Assembly (NCBI GenBank): GCA_934539585.1
Contig: CAKTCT010000006.1
Span: 31,041-95,040, forward strand
Direction of reading: 5' to 3'
Origin: an uncultured Oscillospiraceae bacterium
GTDB taxonomy: Bacteria; Bacillota; Clostridia; Oscillospirales; Ruminococcaceae
Length of the DNA: 64,000 nucleotides
Each line of letters starts with the position of its first letter. The first letter of the stretch is position 1. Both the position numbers and the translations under genes were made by a program. Of this stretch, positions 7,646-16,653 are shown in pieces. The notes beneath the pieces were generated by a model. It saw only the letters and a list, made by a program, of their open reading frames with translations. It made no database searches and had not been told where the DNA came from.

Positions 7646-8599
7646 ATGGAGTTCCATCATATCCCCGTCCTGCTCCATGAGTGCATGGAGGGACTGAACA
7701 TCCGCGAAAACGGCGTCTATGTCGACGGCACCGCCGGCGGCGCGGGCCATTCCTCGGAGATCGCAAAGCGGCTGAAGGACGGCCGCCTCATCGCCCTGGA
7801 TCAGGACCCTGACGCCGTGGAGACCGCTGCCCGGCGGCTTTCCCCCTTCCCGGGGGCCCGGGTCATCCGGGCCAACTTCCGGAATATGCGGGAGGTCCTG
7901 GGGGAAATCGGCATCTCCCGGGCGGACGGCGTGCTCCTGGACCTGGGAGTCTCCTCCCGGCAGCTGGACACGGCGGAACGGGGATTTTCCTATCAGAAAG
8001 ACGCCCCTCTGGACATGCGGATGTCCCAGGAGGGCCCCAGCGCCGCCGATCTGGTGAACACCGCCCCGGCGGAGGAGCTGGCCCGGATTCTGCGGGAGTA
8101 CGGCGAGGAAAAGTTCGCCGGTCCCATCGCACGGTCCATCGTCCGGCGCCGGGAAAAGGAACCCATTGCAACCACCCTCCAGCTGGCGGAAATCGTCAAG
8201 GCTGCGGTGCCTGCGGCGTCCCGGCGGGAGAAAAACCCGTGCAAGCGGACCTTCCAGGCGCTGCGCATCGCCGTAAATTCCGAGCTGGACGCCCTTTCCC
8301 AGGGACTGGACGAGGCCTTCGACCTCCTGGCCCCCGGCGGAAGGCTCTGCGTCATCACCTTCCACTCCCTGGAGGACCGGATGGTGAAGCAGAAATTCGC
8401 CGCCCTGTGCAGGGGCTGCGTCTGTCCCCCGGAGTTCCCGGTCTGCGTCTGCGGCCACACCCCGGAGGGAATGCTGGTCCCCCGGAAACAGCCCATCCTC
8501 CCCACGGCGGAGGAGCTGGAACAGAACCGCCGCAGCCAGAGCGCGAAGCTGCGGGTCCTTGAGAAACTTCACGACCGCGGAAATGCGGCCATCGAATAA
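7646..8599 (+). CDS. rsmH: 16S rRNA (cytosine1402-N4)-methyltransferase RsmH
   Basis: S-adenosylmethionine-dependent methyltransferase of the decoding site, 317 residues, the normal MraW/RsmH length. The SAM-binding loop is VDGTAGGAGHSSEIA near residue 28, preceded by the family start FHHIPVLLHE; GVLLDLGVSSRQLD and FQALRIAVNSEL are further RsmH signatures. It sits in the canonical second position of the cluster, 33 bases after mraZ, with AGGAGG before the ATG. Confidence 0.96.
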   Translation: MEFHHIPVLLHECMEGLNIRENGVYVDGTAGGAGHSSEIAKRLKDGRLIALDQDPDAVETAARRLSPFPGARVIRANFRNMREVLGEIGISRADGVLLDLGVSSRQLDTAERGFSYQKDAPLDMRMSQEGPSAADLVNTAPAEELARILREYGEEKFAGPIARSIVRRREKEPIATTLQLAEIVKAAVPAASRREKNPCKRTFQALRIAVNSELDALSQGLDEAFDLLAPGGRLCVITFHSLEDRMVKQKFAALCRGCVCPPEFPVCVCGHTPEGMLVPRKQPILPTAEELEQNRRSQSAKLRVLEKLHDRGNAAIE

Positions 8600-8616
8600 G
8601 AAAGGAGCGGGCCTTT

Positions 8617-9063
8617 ATGGCACAAACAAACCTTGCATACGATCTCGAACGTTTTGAACAGCGGACGCCCGTTCCGGAGCAGAAGCCCCAGATCAGCGTC
8701 CGCCGGGAACGCAGCGTTCATCCGGCAAAAATCCTTCTGGTGTCGGTTCTGGCCCTGGCCATGGGATTTTCCCTCTTGTACAGCCGGGTGGTCATTACGG
8801 AGCTCAACGAGGAGATCAACGCCGCAACTACCCAGCTGGACGTCCTCCACGCCGAACAGGTGCGGATGCAGACGGAGCTGGACGGGAAGATGTCCCTGAA
8901 AGCCATTGAGGAGGCGGCCATCGGCGAATACGGCATGGTCAAGCCCGACGGCTCCCAGGTCAGCTACATCCAGGTGACCAAGGAAAGCAGGCTGGAAGGC
9001 AAAGGAAAGGAAGAAGGGCTGTTCGAGAAGATCGTTCACTACATCCAGGGCTTCTTTGCGTGA
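8617..9063 (+). CDS. ftsL: cell division protein FtsL/DivIC-like
   Basis: Small bitopic membrane protein of 148 residues: a charged cytoplasmic tail, one membrane helix at about 41-60 (ILLVSVLALAMGFSLLY) and an extracytoplasmic coiled coil beginning ELNEEINAATTQLDVL. This layout and the place between rsmH and the PBP gene identify it as FtsL, which links the division transpeptidase to FtsQ and FtsW. Sequence alone does not separate FtsL from DivIC. Confidence 0.85.
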   Translation: MAQTNLAYDLERFEQRTPVPEQKPQISVRRERSVHPAKILLVSVLALAMGFSLLYSRVVITELNEEINAATTQLDVLHAEQVRMQTELDGKMSLKAIEEAAIGEYGMVKPDGSQVSYIQVTKESRLEGKGKEEGLFEKIVHYIQGFFA

Positions 9064-9086
9064 AACCCGTCCAAACGGGGAGTCCG

Positions 9087-9115
9087 GCATAAATGGGCGG
9101 ATTCCTCCATACATA
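9087..9115 (+). promoter_or_regulatory. sigma-E-like sporulation promoter before the PASTA PBP
   Basis: GCATAAA (9087-9093) and CATACATA (9108-9115) are separated by 14 bases, close to the mother-cell sigma-E pattern (roughly ATA at -35, 14-15 bases, CATACA-T at -10). It lies in a 140-base gap inside an otherwise tight operon, directly before the SpoVD-like gene. Confidence 0.55.
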
Positions 9116-9136
9116 TCAAGTACGCAGGAGGTTAAG

Positions 9137-9292
9137 ATGGGAATCGTCTTGACCTTTTGTTGCTATCTGCGGGATTTTTCCGGCCCGCCTGGGAGGGAAC
9201 ACTATGGCCGAGGGCGCCAGCAAAAAAATGAAGATCCGGACCGTCATCTTCTGCGGCGGCATGCTGCTGATTCTGGGGTGGGTCCTTTATAA
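9137..9292 (+). other. possible 51-codon leader ORF overlapping the PBP start
   Basis: AGGAGG at 9126-9131 lies 5 bases before an ATG opening MGIVLTFCCYLRDF, which runs out of frame through the start of the PBP gene to 9292. The ribosome binding site is better than that of many real genes here. The peptide resembles nothing I know and becomes Arg/His-rich once it enters the PBP coding region, so it may only tune translation of the downstream gene. Confidence 0.25.
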
Positions 9293-11459
9293 TCTGGTGT
9301 ACCGCTCGCTGATCACCGGCCCGGACCTCCGGGCCAAGGCGGCGGACCAGCAGCTCCGGGACACCACCATCACCGCCAACCGGGGCACCATCTACGACTG
9401 CAACATGAACGTTCTGGCCCAGAGCGCCACGGTCTGGGACGTGATTTTAGCTCCCCGGGAGGTCTACACCGCCATCAGCCGCCTGGAAACGCAGGCGGAC
9501 AAGGACGCCTATGAGCAGAAGCTCATCGACGGCCTCTGTTCCATCCTGGAGGTGGACGAGAAGACCGTCCGGGGCCACCTTTCCCACACCGAAAGCATGT
9601 ACCGGGAGGTCAAGCGGAAGGTGGTCAAAAGCGTCGCCGACGAGATCACCCAGTACGTCGCCGACAACGGCCTCACCGGGGTCTATCTCCAGGTGAACAC
9701 CAAGCGGTTCTATCCTTACGACGACCTGGCTTCCAGCGTCATCGGCTTCACCAATTACGACAACCAGGGCGTTTACGGCATCGAGGCCAAGTACAACAGC
9801 GTCCTTTCCGGCACCCCCGGGCGGCAGATTTCCGCGAAAAATGCCCTGGGCGAGGCTCTTCCCACTACCTATGAGCAGCTGTACCCCGCCACCGACGGCA
9901 ACTCCCTGGTGCTGACCATCGACCAGGTGGTCCAGCACTTCCTGGAAAAAGCCCTGGACGCCACCATCGCCCAGCACATGCCCCTGGAGGGCGCGGCGGG
10001 CATCGTCATGGACGTCAACACCGGCGGGATTCTGGCCATGTCCTCCAAGCCGGGCTTTGACCTGAACAACCCCCTGGTCATCGCCGACGAGGAGACCGCC
10101 GCCGCCATCGCCGCCATGCCCGACGGCGACGAGAAGTCCGCCGCCAAGCAGGCCGCCCAGGAAAAGCAGTGGAAAAACAAGACGGTGACGGACATCTATG
10201 AGCCCGGCTCCGTTTTCAAGATTGTCACCGCTTCGGCGGCCCTGGAGGAGGGGACGGCCACCCTCCACTCCACCTACAACTGCACCGGCGCCGTGAGCTT
10301 CCCGGGGCTTTCCAAGCCCATCCACTGCCATAAGCGCGCCGGCCACGGACTTCTGGACTTCACCGGCGCGGTGGTCAACTCCTGCAACCCGGCCTTTATC
10401 GCCATCGGCCAGTCCCTGGGGGCCAACAGCTTTTTCCAGTACTTCGACGCCTACGGCCTGACCCAGAAAACCGGCATCGACCTCCCGGCGGAGGCCCAGA
10501 ACAGCTACTACACCGCGGAGCGCCTGAACGCCATTAGCCTGGCGTCCTGCTCCTTCGGCCAGTCCAACACCGTGACCCCCATCCAGATGCTGACCGCCGC
10601 CGTGGCGGCCATCAACGGCGGAAACCTGCTGACGCCGCATATCGTCAGCAAAATCGTCGATACTAACGGCAACACCGTGGAAGAATTCGGCACCCAGGTC
10701 AAGCGGCAGGTGATCTCCGAGGAGACCTCGGCCACCATGCGCACCATCCTGGAGCAGGTGGTGGCGGCCAACGGCGGCTCCAACGCCTACGTCAAGGGCT
10801 ACCGCATCGGCGGCAAGTCCGGCACGGCCCAGAAGCTCAACAAGCAGGACGAGGAAGTGGAGCGGTACATCTTCTCCTACTTCGTCTTCGCGCCGGTGGA
10901 AAATCCCCAGGTGGCGGCCCTGATTCTGGTGGACGAAGCCACCTCCGGGGCGGAATACGCCAACACCGTCGTCGCTCCCACGGCGGCCTCCCTGATGGCG
11001 GACCTGCTGCCCTATCTGGGGGTCCAGCCCCAGTATTCCGAAAGCGAATCCGAGCTCCAGGACGTGAGCATCCCCGGCGGCCTCATCGGCACCGACCCCC
11101 TGGCGGCCCAGAGCAAGCTGCGGATCAAGGGCCTGGAAAGCACCATCATCGGCGACGGCAAGACCGTAACGGATATTTACCCCAAGGCCGGCACCAAGGT
11201 GGCCTTGAACTCCAACATCATTCTATACACCGATGACCGGGAGAAGGAGACCACCACCGTTCCCAACGTGGTGGGGTTGACTCCCAGCCAGGCCAACCAG
11301 AAGCTGACCAACGCGGGCCTGAACATCCGCATCACCGGCGGCGCGGCCCAGAATAAGCAGGCCAAGGTCTCCGGGCAGGACACCGAGGCAGGCTCCACCG
11401 TGCCCAAGGGCACCGTTGTCACCATCGAATGTATGATCACCGGCGAGGACGGCGAGTAA
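9204..11459 (+). CDS. spoVD: PASTA-domain class B penicillin-binding protein (SpoVD/FtsI)
   Basis: Transpeptidase of septal or spore-cortex peptidoglycan, 751 residues. One N-terminal membrane anchor (about 11-32), a dimerisation domain starting RDTTITANRGTIYD, and a transpeptidase domain with SVFK (Ser near 336), SCN (near 393) and KSGT (near 538). Two C-terminal PASTA repeats follow (about 610-745); VPNVVGLTPSQANQKL is the clear one. Only one class B PBP lies in this cluster, whereas relatives often carry both pbpB and spoVD. The sigma-E-like promoter favours SpoVD, but a dual role in division cannot be excluded. Confidence 0.88.
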   Translation: MAEGASKKMKIRTVIFCGGMLLILGWVLYNLVYRSLITGPDLRAKAADQQLRDTTITANRGTIYDCNMNVLAQSATVWDVILAPREVYTAISRLETQADKDAYEQKLIDGLCSILEVDEKTVRGHLSHTESMYREVKRKVVKSVADEITQYVADNGLTGVYLQVNTKRFYPYDDLASSVIGFTNYDNQGVYGIEAKYNSVLSGTPGRQISAKNALGEALPTTYEQLYPATDGNSLVLTIDQVVQHFLEKALDATIAQHMPLEGAAGIVMDVNTGGILAMSSKPGFDLNNPLVIADEETAAAIAAMPDGDEKSAAKQAAQEKQWKNKTVTDIYEPGSVFKIVTASAALEEGTATLHSTYNCTGAVSFPGLSKPIHCHKRAGHGLLDFTGAVVNSCNPAFIAIGQSLGANSFFQYFDAYGLTQKTGIDLPAEAQNSYYTAERLNAISLASCSFGQSNTVTPIQMLTAAVAAINGGNLLTPHIVSKIVDTNGNTVEEFGTQVKRQVISEETSATMRTILEQVVAANGGSNAYVKGYRIGGKSGTAQKLNKQDEEVERYIFSYFVFAPVENPQVAALILVDEATSGAEYANTVVAPTAASLMADLLPYLGVQPQYSESESELQDVSIPGGLIGTDPLAAQSKLRIKGLESTIIGDGKTVTDIYPKAGTKVALNSNIILYTDDREKETTTVPNVVGLTPSQANQKLTNAGLNIRITGGAAQNKQAKVSGQDTEAGSTVPKGTVVTIECMITGEDGE

Positions 11460-11499
11460 CGCCAGTCCTCCGGAACCGCCAAGGGAAAGGATGAACGTC

Positions 11500-12939
11500 A
11501 TGAAATTATCGGAACTGCTGGAAGGCGTGGAACTGCTGGGCAGCGTCGAGGACCCTGAGGTCCGGAACGTGGTCAACGATTCCCGGAAGGTCGGGGAGGG
11601 GGACCTGTTCGTCTGCATCGCAGGCGCGGCCTCCGACGGCCACAACTACGCGGCGGCGGCCCTGGAAAAGGGCGCGGCGGCGGTGGTCTGTGAGCGGGAC
11701 CTGGGCCTGCCCCATCAGGTGCTGACCCCGGATACCCACAAGGCTTACGGCAAGATCGCGGCCAACTTCTACGGCAACCCCGGCAAAAAGCTGAAGCTCA
11801 TCGGCGTCACGGGCACCAAGGGCAAGACCACCGTGACCAGCCTCATCAAAGCCATTCTCACCCGGACCGGGAAAAAGGTGGGCCTGATCGGCACCATCCA
11901 GAACGAGATCGGCGACGAAGCAATCCCCGCCGAGAACACCACCCCCGATGCCATGGAGCTGGAATCCCTCTACGCCCGGATGGTAGAGGCCGGCTGCGAG
12001 TATTGCGTCATGGAGGTCTCCTCCCACGCCCTGGACCAGGAGCGCATCGGCGACAGCCACTACCAGACGGCGGTGTTCACCAACCTTTCCCATGAGCACC
12101 TGGACTATCATAAGGATATGGAGAGCTACTTCCAGGCCAAAAAGAAGCTCTTTTCCCGCTGCGACACGGCGGTGGTCAACCTGGACGACGAGCACGGCCG
12201 CCGCATCGCCGAAGACTGCGCCTGCCCCCTCCTGACCTTCTCTCTGGAGCGGGACGCGGACCTGAAAGCCTTCGACCTCACCTGCCACCCCGACAGCGTG
12301 GACTTCCGCTTCTCCTACCAAGGGGTGGAGAGCCGGATGCACTTCGCCATGCCCGGGGCCTTCTCCGTCCGGAACGTCCTGGCGGCCATGGGGGCCTGCC
12401 TCCAGCTGGGGGTCTGCCTGGAGACCATCACCGGGGCCCTGAGCCAGGTCAAGGGCGTCCGGGGCCGGAACGAAAACCTCACCCCCGGCCGGGATTTCAC
12501 CGTGATTTGCGACTACGCCCACACCCCGGACAGCATCGACAACATCCTGGGAGCCCTGAAGGACACCGTCAAGGGGCGGCTCATCTCCCTGTTCGGCTGC
12601 GGCGGCGACCGGGACCGCACCAAGCGTCCCCTGATGGGAGAGGCCGCGGCGGCCCACTCCGATTTTGTCATCGTCACCTCGGATAACCCCCGGACCGAAG
12701 ACCCCGACGCCATCATTGCGGAAATCCTCCCCGGCGTGGAGGGCAAGGGGGTCCCGTACACCGTCATTTCTAACCGGCGGGAGGCTATTTTCTACGCCGT
12801 GAAGCACGCCCGGCCCGGGGACACCATCGTCCTCTGCGGCAAGGGCCATGAGGATTACCAGATCATCGGACACGAAAAGCATCACTTCGACGAACGGGAA
12901 GTCGTGGCGGAAGCCCTGGCGGCCCGGGACGCGGAATAA
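11500..12939 (+). CDS. murE: UDP-MurNAc-tripeptide synthetase MurE (meso-DAP type)
   Basis: Cytoplasmic ligase adding the third amino acid to UDP-MurNAc-L-Ala-D-Glu, 479 residues. The P-loop GVTGTKGKTTV is near residue 105, and the substrate motif DNPR occurs in VTSDNPRTEDP; DNPR marks meso-diaminopimelate rather than lysine enzymes. The start at 11500 is preferred to the ATG nine bases upstream because AAAGG then has proper spacing. The next gene follows after 12 bases. Confidence 0.96.
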   Translation: MKLSELLEGVELLGSVEDPEVRNVVNDSRKVGEGDLFVCIAGAASDGHNYAAAALEKGAAAVVCERDLGLPHQVLTPDTHKAYGKIAANFYGNPGKKLKLIGVTGTKGKTTVTSLIKAILTRTGKKVGLIGTIQNEIGDEAIPAENTTPDAMELESLYARMVEAGCEYCVMEVSSHALDQERIGDSHYQTAVFTNLSHEHLDYHKDMESYFQAKKKLFSRCDTAVVNLDDEHGRRIAEDCACPLLTFSLERDADLKAFDLTCHPDSVDFRFSYQGVESRMHFAMPGAFSVRNVLAAMGACLQLGVCLETITGALSQVKGVRGRNENLTPGRDFTVICDYAHTPDSIDNILGALKDTVKGRLISLFGCGGDRDRTKRPLMGEAAAAHSDFVIVTSDNPRTEDPDAIIAEILPGVEGKGVPYTVISNRREAIFYAVKHARPGDTIVLCGKGHEDYQIIGHEKHHFDEREVVAEALAARDAE

Positions 12940-12951
12940 GGAGGCGGGCCA

Positions 12952-14319
12952 GTGGAAACCTTGCAGCTCCGGCAGATCGCGGAGGCCGTAGGAGCCCCCT
13001 GCACCGCCGACGCGGAGATCCGCCGCGTTGTCACCGACACCTCCCAGGCGGCCCCCGGGAGCCTTTTCATCGCCATCCGCGGCGAGCGCTTCGACGGCCA
13101 CGATTTCATCCCCAAGGCTGTGGAAAGCGGCGCGTCGGCCGTCCTCATCGAGCATGACGTCCCGGACCCCGGCGTGCCGGTCCTCCGGGTCCCCTCCACC
13201 CGGGAGGCGTTCCTGGACCTGGCGGCCTGGTACCGGCGGCTGTTCCACACCTTCGTGGCCGGCGTCACGGGGAGCGTGGGGAAAACCTCCACCAAGGACA
13301 TGATCTGCGCGGTCCTGAGCCAGAAGGGCAAGACCCTGAAAACCCAGGGCAACCTGAACAACGGCATCGGCCTCCCCAAGACCATTCTGGGCCTGGACGG
13401 CAGCTTCCAGAACGCTGTCATTGAAATGGGCATGTCCCACCGGGGGGAGATTTCCCGGCTGACCCGGGTGGCCCAGCCCAGCGTGGGGGTCATCACCAAC
13501 ATCGGCGTGTCCCACATCGAGAACCTGGGCAGCCAGGAGAATATTTTACAGGCCAAGCTGGAGATTCTGGAGGGCATGAACTCCAACGCCCCCCTGATTT
13601 TAAACGGCGACGACCCCCTTCTGGCCGACGTCTGCAACCGCATCGAACGGGATATCCTCTACTACGGCATCGACGCCCCCTCGGCGGACGTCCGGGCCAC
13701 GGAAATCTCCGAGCTGGAGGACCGGACGGAGTTCAACGTCCGCTACTACGGCCGGACGGTGTCGGCCATGATCCCGGTCATCGGGAAGCACAACGTCTAT
13801 AACGCCCTGGCGGCCTTCTCCGTGGGCCTTACCGCGGGCATGGCCCCGGAGGACATCGTGGCGGGGCTCCGGAGCTACCAGCCCTCTGCCATGCGGCAGA
13901 ACATCCTCCGGAAGGACGGCCTCACCGTCATTCTGGACTGCTACAACGCCAGCCCCGACTCCATGCGGGCCTCCCTGACGGTTCTGGGCGGGATGAAGGC
14001 CGCCCGGCGCATCGCTGTTCTGGGGGATATGCTGGAGCTGGGCCCCAACTCCCCGGAAATGCACCGCCAGGTGGGCGAATTTGCGGCGGAAGAGGGCCTG
14101 GACGCCGTTTTCGGCTACGGCCCCCACGCGGCGGAGCTCCTGTCCGGCGCGGCGGAAAAGGGCTGCCCCCGGACCCGGCACTTTGACAGCAAGCCGGAGC
14201 TTGCGGCCTTTCTGAAGGACTTCCTCCGGGAGGGGGACGCGGTCCTCTACAAAGCCAGCCGGGGCATGGCCCTGGAGGAGGTCGCCGCGGCGGTCCACGG
14301 CATCCAGGCGGGTCACTGA
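12952..14319 (+). CDS. murF: UDP-MurNAc-tripeptide:D-Ala-D-Ala ligase MurF
   Basis: Ligase that completes the UDP-MurNAc-pentapeptide, 455 residues with a GTG start preceded by AAGGAGG. The order is an N-terminal MurF domain, the ATP loop GVTGSVGKTSTKDM near residue 105, the central Mur ligase motif LNGDDPLLADV, and a C-terminal domain with DCYNASPDSMRASL, typical of MurF. It follows murE closely. Confidence 0.95.
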   Translation: METLQLRQIAEAVGAPCTADAEIRRVVTDTSQAAPGSLFIAIRGERFDGHDFIPKAVESGASAVLIEHDVPDPGVPVLRVPSTREAFLDLAAWYRRLFHTFVAGVTGSVGKTSTKDMICAVLSQKGKTLKTQGNLNNGIGLPKTILGLDGSFQNAVIEMGMSHRGEISRLTRVAQPSVGVITNIGVSHIENLGSQENILQAKLEILEGMNSNAPLILNGDDPLLADVCNRIERDILYYGIDAPSADVRATEISELEDRTEFNVRYYGRTVSAMIPVIGKHNVYNALAAFSVGLTAGMAPEDIVAGLRSYQPSAMRQNILRKDGLTVILDCYNASPDSMRASLTVLGGMKAARRIAVLGDMLELGPNSPEMHRQVGEFAAEEGLDAVFGYGPHAAELLSGAAEKGCPRTRHFDSKPELAAFLKDFLREGDAVLYKASRGMALEEVAAAVHGIQAGH

Positions 14320-14355
14320 AAATCCGCGAAATCATAAAAAGAGGCAGGTCACAAT

Positions 14356-15363
14356 ATGGAAAGCATCAGCTGTATCGCAGCCGCAGTGGTCGCATTTGCC
14401 GTCAGCGCGGTTCTGGGAAAATTCCTCATCCCCTTTTTGAGAAAGATCAAATTCGGGCAGACCATCAAGGAGATCGGCCCGGTCTGGCACAAGAATAAGC
14501 AAGGGACCCCCAACATGGGCGGCTTCATGTTCATCATCGGCGCTGTCGCAGGAATTCTGGTGGGCTTTTTCCTCCTGGTCCTTTTGCAGGAGGATCCCTT
14601 CGGAACCTCAGTAATAGGCCACGTGAAGCTTTTCGGCGGACTGGGCATGGCCCTGATCTTCGGCTTCATCGGCTTTCTGGACGACTACATCAAGGATGTG
14701 AAAAAGCAGAACCTGGGCCTCAACGCCAAGCAGAAGCTGATCATGCAGTTCTTCACGGCGGTGGCCTACCTGGCTTCGGTCTATCTGGCGGGGGATACCT
14801 CCACCACGGTGATCTTCCCCTTTATCGGCCAGCTGGACCTGGGATTCTTCTACTACATCCTCATGATTCTCTTTATCCTCTTTATCTCCAACGCCGTGAA
14901 CCTCACCGACGGCATTGACGGCCTGGCGGCCTCCGTGACCTTCATCGTCTGCATCGGCGTGCTGATCATGAGCGGCATCCTGGGAATCCTGGGTATGGGC
15001 ATCTACACGGCGGCCCTGGCCGGAGGGCTTCTGGGCTTCCTTATCTACAATTTCCACCCGGCCAAGGTGTTCATGGGGGATACCGGCTCCATGTTCCTGG
15101 GGGGCTCGGTGCTGGCGTTGGGCTTCGGCATCAACCTGCCGGTGCTGATTCTGGCCTTCGGCATCATTTATGTGGTGGAGGCCCTGTCCGTGGTGCTCCA
15201 GGTCATCAGCTTCCAGACCACGGGGAAGCGCATCTTTAAAATGAGCCCCATTCACCACCACTTTGAAATGTGCGGCTGGAGCGAAGGGAAAATCGTGGGA
15301 GTCTTCTCCCTGATCACCCTGATCGGCTGTGTCATTTCCGTCATCGCCGTATTCAATATCTGA
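14356..15363 (+). CDS. mraY: phospho-MurNAc-pentapeptide transferase MraY
   Basis: Ten-span membrane enzyme that makes lipid I from UDP-MurNAc-pentapeptide and undecaprenyl phosphate, 335 residues. The metal-binding pair is in FGFIGFLDDYIK (Asp109-110), with NLTDGIDGL and the HHHFE loop (SPIHHHFEMCGW) near the end. GTPNMGG is the usual early motif. In most Firmicutes murD would follow; here ftsW follows instead. Confidence 0.95.
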   Translation: MESISCIAAAVVAFAVSAVLGKFLIPFLRKIKFGQTIKEIGPVWHKNKQGTPNMGGFMFIIGAVAGILVGFFLLVLLQEDPFGTSVIGHVKLFGGLGMALIFGFIGFLDDYIKDVKKQNLGLNAKQKLIMQFFTAVAYLASVYLAGDTSTTVIFPFIGQLDLGFFYYILMILFILFISNAVNLTDGIDGLAASVTFIVCIGVLIMSGILGILGMGIYTAALAGGLLGFLIYNFHPAKVFMGDTGSMFLGGSVLALGFGINLPVLILAFGIIYVVEALSVVLQVISFQTTGKRIFKMSPIHHHFEMCGWSEGKIVGVFSLITLIGCVISVIAVFNI

Positions 15364-15389
15364 CCGGCCCGGCCGGAAAGGAGGCAGTT

Positions 15390-16613
15390 ATGATCAGATC
15401 CCAGACCCGCCGGAAGCCCCGGGCTCCCAGAGGCGGCCCCCGGCCCTCCGCCGTGGAGCAGGCGGCGAAACGGGAGGAGACTGCCAAGAAGCCTCCCCAG
15501 CGGGGCCGCATCGACATCTCCTTTTTCTTCCTGGTCATCGTGCTTCAGACCATCGGCCTGATCATGCTCTTTTCGGCCAGCTACGTCACCGCCCTTCACG
15601 AAAACGGCAGCAGCCTTTACTACGTCATCCGGCAGAGTATTTTCGTCGTTGTGGGCCTGATTGCCATGCTGGTGGCCTCTTATGTGGACTATCACGTCTG
15701 GCGGAAGCTCCAGTGGCTGATCTATTTCGTTGGCCTGGGGCTCATGGCCCTGGCCCTGATTTACAGAAGCCCCAACAACTCCGGGGCGAAGCGGTGGGTC
15801 TATCTTCCCACCCAGAGCCACGCCATCATCAGCTTCCAGCCCTCGGAGATCATGAAGTTCTCCCTGGCCATTGTCTGCGCCAGCCTGATTGCCGCCAACT
15901 ATAAGCAGATGCGGAACCGGAGGTACGGCCTTTACCCCTTTGCCGTCGTTCTGCTGCCGGTGGCGCTGCTGCTGGCGCTCCAGCGGCATATGTCCGGCCT
16001 GATCCTTATGATTCTCATCGTCTTTACCATGATGTTTGTGGGCGGCAGCAAGATTCAGTGGTTCGTGATCCTGGGCGGCATTCTCCTTGCGGGGGCCGTG
16101 GGAATCCTCGTCTTTAAGGGCTTCGATTATATCCAGGTGCGGCTCTCCAACTGGCTGGACCCCCTTTCCGGCGACCTGCGGGGCACCAAGTGGCAGACGG
16201 CCCAGTCATTATACGCCATCGGCTCCGGGGGCCTCATGGGGGTGGGCCTCGGGAACTCCACCCAGAAGTTCCTCTACCTCTCCGAGCCCCAGAACGACTT
16301 CATCTTCGCCATCGTCTGCGAGGAGCTGGGCTTTGTGGGCGCCCTGGTGATCATCCTGCTTTTCGTGCTGCTGGTGTACAGCGGCGTTTCCATCGCCCTG
16401 CGCGCGCCGGATAAGTTCGGCTGCATGCTGGTCATCGGATTGACGGCACAGATCGGCTGGCAGGCCCTTCTGAATATCGCCGTCGTGACCAACTCCATCC
16501 CCAATACCGGCATCTCGCTGCCCTTTTTCAGCGCAGGCGGCACGGCTTTGACCATGCAGCTGGCCCAGATGGGCGTGATCCTCAACGTCTCCCGGTACTG
16601 CCGCCGGGACTGA
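15390..16613 (+). CDS. ftsW: peptidoglycan polymerase FtsW (SEDS)
   Basis: SEDS-family glycosyltransferase that polymerises lipid II at the septum with a class B PBP, 407 residues. A basic cytoplasmic tail of about 45 residues precedes ten hydrophobic segments; LFSASYVTA, KRWVYLP, FQPSEIMKFSLAI, PEPQNDFIF-like SEPQNDFIFAIVCEELG and the final GISLPFFSAGGT are family signatures. GAAAGGAGG fixes the start at 15390. FtsW rather than RodA is inferred from the cluster. Confidence 0.93.
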   Translation: MIRSQTRRKPRAPRGGPRPSAVEQAAKREETAKKPPQRGRIDISFFFLVIVLQTIGLIMLFSASYVTALHENGSSLYYVIRQSIFVVVGLIAMLVASYVDYHVWRKLQWLIYFVGLGLMALALIYRSPNNSGAKRWVYLPTQSHAIISFQPSEIMKFSLAIVCASLIAANYKQMRNRRYGLYPFAVVLLPVALLLALQRHMSGLILMILIVFTMMFVGGSKIQWFVILGGILLAGAVGILVFKGFDYIQVRLSNWLDPLSGDLRGTKWQTAQSLYAIGSGGLMGVGLGNSTQKFLYLSEPQNDFIFAIVCEELGFVGALVIILLFVLLVYSGVSIALRAPDKFGCMLVIGLTAQIGWQALLNIAVVTNSIPNTGISLPFFSAGGTALTMQLAQMGVILNVSRYCRRD

Positions 16614-16653
16614 CCTGTGACCCTTGAATTTTCACCGGAAGGACGGATGTCAT

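Noticed and set aside
11161..11459. PASTA region as a separate small gene
   Set aside because: It is in frame with and directly continuous with the transpeptidase domain.
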